A stretch of 64,000 bases of DNA from Palsa-504 sp963767565. GTDB lineage: Bacteria; Actinomycetota; Actinomycetes; Streptosporangiales; Streptosporangiaceae. Shown in pieces: positions 57,652 through 64,000 of this stretch. The stretch lies in the NCBI GenBank assembly GCA_963767565.1, contig CAVYEG010000010.1:289536-353535 (forward strand), written 5' to 3'. A program made the position numbers and the translations under genes. The notes below the pieces were generated by a model, which saw only the letters and a list, made by a program, of their open reading frames with translations, ran no database searches and was not told the DNA's origin. The first letter of the stretch is position 1. Each line of letters starts with the position of its first letter.

Positions 57652-60600
57652 CTAGTACCGGCTCCCCTCCGGCTGAACTGGGTCGGCTTCGACGCTGTTC
57701 GGCGGCCTGACGGCATCGGGCCGCAGGTCGATGCCCGCGGTACCCGCGCTGTCGACCCCTCTGCGTTTGAGGAAGTCCATGAGGTCCTCCTGGCGCGGCT
57801 GCCCGAAGGCGAGCCGGTAGAGGGCAAGGTCATCCTTGAGGGCCACGAGTTTCGCGGTATCCCGGCTGAGCGGATAGTCAATAAGCTGACGTTCGACCTT
57901 GAACGGGCCAGGGTAGATCCAGTAGGGCGCGAACTCGCCGAGATGAGCGCATTGGTCACGGGCGGCGTCGTACGCGGCTTTCCACGGGTCCGCTTCCTGC
58001 GAGGTCATCACGCTGGCCCGGTGGCGGGCCGCGATGTTGCGGCGCACGGCGTGGCCGCCGAACCTGTTGACGCGGCCTTCGCGCTGCTCGAAGTCGACCG
58101 GGTTGGCTGGCAGGTTCCAGTGCACAACTGCGTGGCACCACCAGTGGAAATCGATGCCCTCCTGGCCGACACTCGTCGTGGTGAGCACAAATGGCCAGAA
58201 CGGACTGTTGAAGGCGTTGCGAACCTGCGGCTGTCGGGCGCTTTCCACGTCATGACGCTTGCTGCCGTAGCGCAGGGCAAAACGGCTGCGGAATGAGATG
58301 GGCTGGCTGGGGTCGTCGGGATCGAAGCTCTCATAGCGGGACGGGCGCATAGACACAGCGTCACGGGCTCGCCTGGCGAGGGCCATGAGGTGCCCGTCGT
58401 CCATAACCACGGTCGATTCCTCGCTCCGCAGGTGGTGCACGTATTCGTCCAGTACTGCCTGCAAATTTCCGTCCGCGCAGTAGCGAAGCACGTTGCGCCA
58501 GTATGGCTCGGCCTTGTCATAGAGCTTGTCGAGGAGCAAGGTGCTGTCGAGCCGGTTGAACAGGCTTCTCAGCCCGGCTGCGAGCGCGGCGGCAGCTTGC
58601 CAGAGGCCGACGTCGCTGACCTTATGGCCTGGGCTAAGCATGCGAGTCAGGGAGCGGTAGGCGATGTTCGCAGGTGAGTGTGTGGCGATCGCTGCAAGTG
58701 TGCTGAGAAGCTCGTTCCTGTCGCCGCCAGTCGGCTGGAGTTGGCCGTTGATCGTGTCGAGCGCGAGGCGGACGTGTGCATGCAGTCCCCTGGAGTGCGT
58801 GGCAGGCTGATCGATGTCGGCGGCATCGGCGGCTTCCTCGCTGGCCATTGCTTCCGCGATCTGAGCTGGCCCTAGCAGGTCCGGGAGCGCTCCGGGCCAC
58901 TCGAGCATTGCGCGCCAGTGCGCACCATCCCCGGCCGGTACCCCCCGACGCGGCATTACAGGCGAAAGACGTCGCGCGACGTCTTGTTCAGCGGTTGCCA
59001 CGGAGATTGTCTGGTTGGGCTGCGCCCGCGCGAGTTCGATCGGGTCGGCCAGCGCGGCTAGTGTGGGGTGCGGCCAGAACAGTGTCAGCGTTGACATCGC
59101 GGCCGGCTGTTCGCCGCGCAGGTCGTAGTCCAGGCGAGTTGCGATTGCCGCGCGTGCTGACGCGGTGTTGCTGGTCAGCCGGGTGTCCTCGACGAGTCGG
59201 CGTTCGGCCTCGTAGCTGAGGAGCGCCGCGATTGCTGTCGGCGCGGCCGACCAGGAAGAGAAGATAAGCCGCTTAGTCATACTCTGCGCGGGCACGTCGG
59301 CATAGGGCCCTGCAGGCGTGAAGTAGGGCATGGACGGAGGCACCCAGAGTAGCTGCCACCATTCCCTGCCGACCGTGTCGGCAGCGAGTGCCCGCAGCCG
59401 TCCGTTGCCGAGGTCGTGAGGGTGGAACCGCTCCAGCTCAGCACGGTCGAGCCGCTGTGTGGCATGGAGGAGGGGGTCAAGCAGTGCCCTCCCCGTAGCG
59501 GTCTTGAGGCTGTCCCTTACGTGGTCTGCGAGCTGGTAACCGTCCATGAAGTTGATGAAATATGGGACGGATTTCCAGTACTCGACGGTGGCGCTGCTGT
59601 TGACGGATTCCGCGACGCGGCGGAGCGCGGCGAATCCGGTCAGGTCGGCCACGTGGATTGGGGCCGCATCGAGCGATCGTTCGTGGAGCATGCTGTCCTT
59701 GCCGAGCTGAGGCCGCTCGGTGCGGGTCATCACGAGCAGCAGCTGATCCCGCAGCCGCTTGGCCGGCTTGCTCGCATCGGCGCCGGCGATAAGCGCTGAG
59801 CGATACTCGGCAAGGTCGTCTTTGACCTGTTCAAGCTTGAGGGGTGAGCCTTGGGCGAGGAAGCTGACTGTCCGCATGAAGTCGGCGAAGTGATCCTCCC
59901 CTCCTCGTTCCTCCTCGGCCAGGGTGAACGCCTTATACGGTGTGGCGGACAACAGGAGCACCCGAGCAGCCCGGTAGTCAAAGAGGTTATGAGCTAGTTC
60001 CGCCGCCGGGCCGCCGCATTCCAGGTCGAGGAGATACCTGAAGCGCTGGAACTCGTCCAGGATCACCAGATCTGGCTCCAGTGTCTCCACGCTCACCTGG
60101 GCGAGCTGAGCGCGTAGCTCGGCGATGAGTTCGCGTGCGCTCCCCTTGAGCGACGCGGGGACGCTCTGCTTGCGCCCTAGGTCATCGATAAGGCCCTCGA
60201 ATCTCGCCAGGTATTTCTTGCGGCGGCACTCTATTGCGAACCGATCGGCGATGACAGGGTCGAGATCCGGCATCTCAGCTCTGAGCCGCTGCACCGAGCC
60301 GGTGAAACTGCTCAGCTCTTGTACGTTGCCCTGCAGAAGCATGCGGCTGGATTTTTCCGCGCGCCCGCTCAGGCCGAGTTCGGCTACCAAGAACAGGTGC
60401 AGCATCGCCCGTTCCTCTGCTTTACCCGTCCGCCAACCCATCTCAAAGGAGGTCCCTGGGGTGAACGACACCAGGTTCACACTTTTCCCGTGCGCTGCGG
60501 TTCCGGCCGCGTCCGCGAGGCGGCGGGAGTACTTGGCCAGCAGTGTCAGCCGGCTAGCGAACGGCAGATGATCCTGACCGGTGATGTTCAGCCGCTTGAG

Positions 60601-60861
60601 GTTCTGATCGGCGATGTCGGAGTTGGAGCAGACGTAGACAACGTCGATGCGGTCCACGCTGTCGTCGTCCTGCAGCTGCTCGATGGCCCGGGCGATGACG
60701 CCCCGTGCGACCAGGCTCTTGCCAAGGCCGGTCTCATCGGCGACCAGGAAGCGCCGGCTCGGCTCCGCGCTCCGGTAAAGACGATCGGTGACGTGCTCGA
60801 CCGTTGCGCGCTGGAAATCCTTCAAGGGCGCCAGAATCGGCTCGGCGTCGAAGCGGCTCAC
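57652..60861 (-). CDS. SF2 (Snf2/DEAD-like) helicase of a DUF6361-PLD-helicase operon
   Basis: 1069 aa from GTG 60861, which overlaps the PLD stop as GTGA. Motif I VADETGLGKSLVARGVIARA, motif II LVILDEFQRFRYLL (DEFQ), motif III VLLLSATPYKAFTL, and late motifs VGQEGIDFHWWCHAVVHWNL and DFEQREGRVNRFGGHAVRRN (motif VI). The long middle region, about residues 230-850, is family-specific. The DEFQ box and the H-W-N-L-P pattern suggest a Snf2-like translocase that acts on invading DNA with its PLD partner. Third gene of the operon. Confidence 0.85.
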   Translation of the reverse strand: MSRFDAEPILAPLKDFQRATVEHVTDRLYRSAEPSRRFLVADETGLGKSLVARGVIARAIEQLQDDDSVDRIDVVYVCSNSDIADQNLKRLNITGQDHLPFASRLTLLAKYSRRLADAAGTAAHGKSVNLVSFTPGTSFEMGWRTGKAEERAMLHLFLVAELGLSGRAEKSSRMLLQGNVQELSSFTGSVQRLRAEMPDLDPVIADRFAIECRRKKYLARFEGLIDDLGRKQSVPASLKGSARELIAELRAQLAQVSVETLEPDLVILDEFQRFRYLLDLECGGPAAELAHNLFDYRAARVLLLSATPYKAFTLAEEERGGEDHFADFMRTVSFLAQGSPLKLEQVKDDLAEYRSALIAGADASKPAKRLRDQLLLVMTRTERPQLGKDSMLHERSLDAAPIHVADLTGFAALRRVAESVNSSATVEYWKSVPYFINFMDGYQLADHVRDSLKTATGRALLDPLLHATQRLDRAELERFHPHDLGNGRLRALAADTVGREWWQLLWVPPSMPYFTPAGPYADVPAQSMTKRLIFSSWSAAPTAIAALLSYEAERRLVEDTRLTSNTASARAAIATRLDYDLRGEQPAAMSTLTLFWPHPTLAALADPIELARAQPNQTISVATAEQDVARRLSPVMPRRGVPAGDGAHWRAMLEWPGALPDLLGPAQIAEAMASEEAADAADIDQPATHSRGLHAHVRLALDTINGQLQPTGGDRNELLSTLAAIATHSPANIAYRSLTRMLSPGHKVSDVGLWQAAAALAAGLRSLFNRLDSTLLLDKLYDKAEPYWRNVLRYCADGNLQAVLDEYVHHLRSEESTVVMDDGHLMALARRARDAVSMRPSRYESFDPDDPSQPISFRSRFALRYGSKRHDVESARQPQVRNAFNSPFWPFVLTTTSVGQEGIDFHWWCHAVVHWNLPANPVDFEQREGRVNRFGGHAVRRNIAARHRASVMTSQEADPWKAAYDAARDQCAHLGEFAPYWIYPGPFKVERQLIDYPLSRDTAKLVALKDDLALYRLAFGQPRQEDLMDFLKRRGVDSAGTAGIDLRPDAVRPPNSVEADPVQPEGSRY

Positions 60862-62627
60862 GATGCCTGCCCGGTCAGCTGGCCGCGGGCCGCCCACACG
60901 AGATCCCACAGCTCCGGGAAGCCCTCCGGCAAGACCTGGCGGCCGCTCTCAGATCGCTGGAGCCGCTCGACCAGCGGGGCGATGTCCGCCAGCGCTGACG
61001 GAGCGGCCCCCAGGGCGCGGACGAGAGTCTCGAAGACCCCGAGCTGGCTGGGATTCCACCGGGCGCCGCCGGTGCCGTCGCCGGGAAGGCTAGCCATGCT
61101 GCCCGCGCCGCCGAGGGACAGCATGAGCGCCAGGAGGCGCAGGAACTTTTCCGGAGTGTCGATCTGCCTGGCGAGTAGCTCGTCATGCCGCCCGGGCGGA
61201 TCTCCGGTGAGTGCCGCCAGTACCACTGTGGCCCGGCTCTCGCCGCGGGAATCGGTGACCCGCACGACCAGAAAGGGCGTGACATCGACCATCTCAATGC
61301 CCGGGAATGTCACGTCGGCCGGCGCCTGCAGGCGGGCCGCGTCACCGGGACAAGTCAGTAGCTCGATTGTCGCCGTGACCTTCTCGCCGAGCCGGGGAGG
61401 ATCGCTTGTGTTTACGTGCATTGTGTACAGCTCGCCGCTTCGCACGGCTGCCGCTACGAAATCCAGCGCCGCCAGTGACCGTAGGGTTTCCTCCAGCAGC
61501 CGGTCAGCCTCATCGTCGGCGCTGGGTACCTCGCCGCCCCGGGCCGGGTAGTCGGCAAGCATCTGCCGGAAAGGCGCATCAGGGCCAAGCAATGTGTCGA
61601 TGCCTAGCCGGGATTTCGTGCCCACCAGTTCGACAAGGAACTCGATGTTGCCGTTGAATGCCGTTTTCGTGGCGTTCGCGGAGCCGAGGATAAGGCGGGC
61701 GGCGTGGCCTCGCTCGATGATGTAGGTCTTGGCGTGCAGGCCTGCGAGGAGGTCCTTGCGGGCGGTCGCCGTATCGTCAGCTGGCTCTAGCGCCGCGGCG
61801 TCGTCAATGACGTATGTCGCAGTCAGCCGACGCAGTGTCTGGGGATCGAGCCGGTCGAGATCCTCGGCGCGCGAGATGACCTGGACCGAATTGGACCCCT
61901 GTGGCGCGACATGCAGCAGGCCATCGTCAGTGGCGAACGGTGAGATCACCAGGTGGCGGGTGCCAGTGAAATCGAGGGATGAACGTCGGCGGGTCGTTCC
62001 CAGCGCATGGAAGATGATGTCGCGCACGTCGTCAGGCCGTTCCCACGCGGCATAGCGGACGGAGTCCGCAAGCCCGCGGATGCGGGCGGTGCGCTCGGCG
62101 GGCAGCGGCGGGATTGCCCAGGTGGGGAGGGCAAGAGCTAGGTCGCGCAACGGCTTGTTGGCGGCCAGCGGGCGTGACCCGCCTTTCCCGTCAAGGCGGA
62201 CCACGACATCCCAACTGCGGTCGCTCGTCAGGTTACGGCTCGCGCAAAGGAGCCGGAACGACGTCCCGGTCCCGTCACTGAACTCCAGCAGCCAGATCTT
62301 GGGGTGGAACAGGCCACCGGCGTAAGGCGACCTGACCGGGTGCACCATCTTCTCCAGGAAGGCCATCAGGTCCGACGGACTCCCGGGCACGTTCAGCTGG
62401 CCGGCCTGGCAGAAGATGTCGAGGTGATCCGAGGCCATGGTGATGGCCTGCATGATCGCCTCTGGGTCCCTACCGCTACCCAGCCGATGGCTGGCAAAGG
62501 ACAGCGGGGCCGTGAGAGCGCTCGTCAAGTCCAGGGTGAAAGTCGTCGCTATGCCGCGGACCAGCTCCGCGCCGGGCGGGGGACGCAGCAGCTCAACGAG
62601 CACGGCACGGCCGTCAGGTGGCAGCAC
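60858..62627 (-). CDS. Phospholipase D-like nuclease of the same operon
   Basis: 589 aa from GTG 62627, overlapping the DUF6361 stop by 14 bp. Two HKD-like motifs: FHPKIWLLEFSDGTGTSFRL with LLCASRNLTSD, and LHAKTYIIERGHAARLILGS with ANATKTAF. The second is complete (H-x-K-x4...GSAN). The C-terminal part (about 400-589) has beta-rich and helical regions without a known motif. PLD nucleases with helicases occur in antiphage loci such as DISARM (DrmC), although this gene is longer than DrmC. Confidence 0.85.
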   Translation of the reverse strand: MLPPDGRAVLVELLRPPPGAELVRGIATTFTLDLTSALTAPLSFASHRLGSGRDPEAIMQAITMASDHLDIFCQAGQLNVPGSPSDLMAFLEKMVHPVRSPYAGGLFHPKIWLLEFSDGTGTSFRLLCASRNLTSDRSWDVVVRLDGKGGSRPLAANKPLRDLALALPTWAIPPLPAERTARIRGLADSVRYAAWERPDDVRDIIFHALGTTRRRSSLDFTGTRHLVISPFATDDGLLHVAPQGSNSVQVISRAEDLDRLDPQTLRRLTATYVIDDAAALEPADDTATARKDLLAGLHAKTYIIERGHAARLILGSANATKTAFNGNIEFLVELVGTKSRLGIDTLLGPDAPFRQMLADYPARGGEVPSADDEADRLLEETLRSLAALDFVAAAVRSGELYTMHVNTSDPPRLGEKVTATIELLTCPGDAARLQAPADVTFPGIEMVDVTPFLVVRVTDSRGESRATVVLAALTGDPPGRHDELLARQIDTPEKFLRLLALMLSLGGAGSMASLPGDGTGGARWNPSQLGVFETLVRALGAAPSALADIAPLVERLQRSESGRQVLPEGFPELWDLVWAARGQLTGQAS

Positions 62628-63831
62628 TAGCCGCCTCCAGTCCGTCGTGCAGGTCCTGGATGATCCTGTTGACCTGATCCCACCGGTAGGTCAGCCGCCG
62701 GGTGCCCGACTGGCCAGACCAGCTCGCTAGCAGTCGATCGTTAGTGAGCCGGGATTGGCTGCCCTTCTGGGTGCGCTCCCGGCGGGCGATCAGCTGGCGC
62801 AGCGCCTCGTCGTCGGCAGCCCGGTGGATCTCAAGGTTGCAAACCCGGCCGAACCATGCGCTGAGAAAAGCGCGGGTTACCGGGCGTACCTGCGGATTCA
62901 CGGCCAGGATGAGATCCCAGAACGCACTACGATCCCAGGCGGACAGCTCCCGGTCGTTTTTCTCACATTCTTGCGCCCATTCCTGGAGGAGATCGCGGTA
63001 TCTCTCCACCGGGGTCTCGATTCTGGTGTGGCCCGCTTTTACGTAGCGTTCGGCGATCAGGAGATTGTAGAGGTAGGACGCGCCATGCGCCGCTAGCGAG
63101 AACAATCGCGCGTGTTCAAGGGTTCTCCTCATTTCGGGAGCAGATGTGTGGCATACCGCGTCGTTCCACGGCGCATCGCTGTTCGCCTGAGGACGGTGAC
63201 CGTCGGAGGCGAGGTGGTGCAGAAGAGATCCCTCCGTACCGCCGAGCATGCGCTCTTGCAGCCAGCCCGCTTCTGCACGGCTCAACTCGAATCCAGTCTC
63301 CGGATGCCGGGGGAAGCCCGCCGGGACCGGCGGCAACGTGGGAGACCATGCGCCGAGGACACGCTCCGCCAGTTCCTCCTGGTCAGGGTCAGGGGAGATA
63401 CGACGACCCAGTGCATCGAGCGGCTCTGCCACCTGCACGATGGCATACTGGCGGAGCGCGCCCCAGTAGAGAGTGGACGGCAGCGTCTTCACCGCCACGC
63501 CTGCCACCCGCCCGATGAGCCCGTCGGTTGCGCCCAGATCTCGCAGGCCGGCGATGAGGGCGCGCTCGTTGTCCTCGGCGCGCTGTTCACCCCCGGCAGC
63601 AGTGCCGCCCTTGGCTGCCGCCGCAACGAAGCACCACGGCACGAACAGCAAGTAACGAGCCCGGGTATGCAGCGTGGAGGTGCCCGGGAAAAGAGAGTCG
63701 CTGAAAGCATCGCGCACCTGGCCGATACCAAGCTCGTCACGGCTCTCAGACTGGGTAAAAAGGTTGACAATCTCCCGCATGCGCCGCTGGTCCTCACGGG
63801 AGGCGTCCAGCCAGGCGATCATTGATGGCAT
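62614..63831 (-). CDS. DUF6361 family protein, first gene of the operon
   Basis: 405 aa from ATG 63831 behind AAAGGGGGG. MIAWLDASREDQRRMREIVN then SRDELGIGQVRDAFSDSLFP, GTSTLHTRARYLLFVPWCFV, AGVAVKTLPSTLYWGALRQY, RLFSLAAHGASYLYNLLIAE and TPVERYRDLLQEWAQECEKN. I recognise this as the DUF6361 pattern by its start (I.WLD.S..DR..M.......E..TRDELG.G..RD...D.LFPGTS..QTR.RY.LF.PW). Function unknown. Overlapping stops and starts with two nucleic-acid enzymes argue for a common defence role. Confidence 0.75.
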   Translation of the reverse strand: MPSMIAWLDASREDQRRMREIVNLFTQSESRDELGIGQVRDAFSDSLFPGTSTLHTRARYLLFVPWCFVAAAAKGGTAAGGEQRAEDNERALIAGLRDLGATDGLIGRVAGVAVKTLPSTLYWGALRQYAIVQVAEPLDALGRRISPDPDQEELAERVLGAWSPTLPPVPAGFPRHPETGFELSRAEAGWLQERMLGGTEGSLLHHLASDGHRPQANSDAPWNDAVCHTSAPEMRRTLEHARLFSLAAHGASYLYNLLIAERYVKAGHTRIETPVERYRDLLQEWAQECEKNDRELSAWDRSAFWDLILAVNPQVRPVTRAFLSAWFGRVCNLEIHRAADDEALRQLIARRERTQKGSQSRLTNDRLLASWSGQSGTRRLTYRWDQVNRIIQDLHDGLEAASAAT

Positions 63832-63937
63832 GATTCCCCCCTTTGCGGAATTAGGCCAGCAAGCATCAGTATCTCATGCAGCGACCAGTAATCTGCTACC
63901 CCAAATATGGTGCCCGATGCGCCATTGCGATGATTTG

Positions 63938-64000
63938 ATGAAATGTCGTACCCAGACCGCTCCGTGGAGGGAGGCCCTTGCAGCAGCCGGGCTCAAGCCA
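63938..64000 (+). CDS. Possible start of a gene cut by the window edge
   Basis: ATG 63938 opens 21 codons to the edge (MKCRTQTAPWREALAAAGLK). Weak ribosome site; divergent from the DUF6361 operon, where a regulator would be expected. Identity unknown. Confidence 0.25.
   Translation, partial: MKCRTQTAPWREALAAAGLKP

Noticed and set aside
57652..63831. Canonical DISARM system
   Set aside because: There is a helicase and a PLD protein but no DrmA, DrmB (DUF1998) or DNA methylase, and DUF6361 is not a DISARM component.

Overview
The window is high-GC DNA from a filamentous actinomycete. The evidence is paired DUF5753 HTH / DUF397 genes, a DUF574-type SAM-dependent methyltransferase, a TraSA-like FtsK translocase, a PknB-like kinase, GTG/TTG starts, GGAGG ribosome sites and strong GC3 bias. 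A Streptosporangiales-like host is plausible, but nothing here fixes the genus. No rRNA, tRNA or CRISPR array was recognised. Several genes carry single-base frameshifts, often in G/C runs. These may be real decay or long-read consensus errors, and that doubt applies throughout.

Layout. 1-11 kb is an accessory zone of membrane protein genes, AhpD, MarR/VOC, PhyH, ankyrin and alpha/beta-hydrolase genes mixed with gene fragments. It holds a 618-bp MazG cassette with 52-bp terminal inverted repeats and flanking ACTCCT repeats. From 11.28 to 23.52 kb an integrated element of about 12.2 kb, resembling an actinomycete integrative and conjugative element (AICE), splits a DUF574 methyltransferase gene. 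A 13-bp core (CGGCAARGACAAC) lies at both junctions, and joining them restores the methyltransferase frame. The backbone is a replication-relaxation gene, FtsK/Tra, an excisionase-like HTH and a tyrosine integrase, each with frameshifts. The cargo (about 14.7-21.9 kb) is the strangest part of the window. Stretches of its + strand almost lack cytosine. An HSP90/GHKL-like ATPase gene carries TAG and TAA, but no TGA, at apparent Gln positions, including the Q of the LRELIQN ATPase motif. A gene on the opposite strand shows the same feature.

24-36 kb holds a glycosyltransferase, a Ser/Thr kinase, DUF1905/YdeI, a HEPN-MNT toxin-antitoxin pair, an ECF sigma factor with its membrane partner, VOC/DHFR-like proteins, a methyltransferase and an SDR. 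36-50 kb holds a TM0106-type nuclease-helicase, a YciI/ECF pair, a second HEPN-MNT pair, a DUF2786 protein, a DHFR/HxlR module that duplicates 10.3-11.0 kb, and a RelBE-type pair. 50-64 kb holds GT87 and PadR genes, a two-gene ScoMcrA-like phosphorothioate-dependent restriction locus, an anti-sigma ATPase, a DUF5753/DUF397 pair and a three-gene DUF6361-PLD-helicase operon.

Taken together the window reads as a genomic island rich in defence and toxin-antitoxin genes and in gene remnants. A dispersed 35-60 bp intergenic repeat occurs nine times, always in the same orientation, often just after a stop codon. The candidates for something new are the stop-codon-rich, cytosine-poor AICE cargo, this repeat family, the MazG transposon-like cassette and the DUF6361-PLD-helicase operon.
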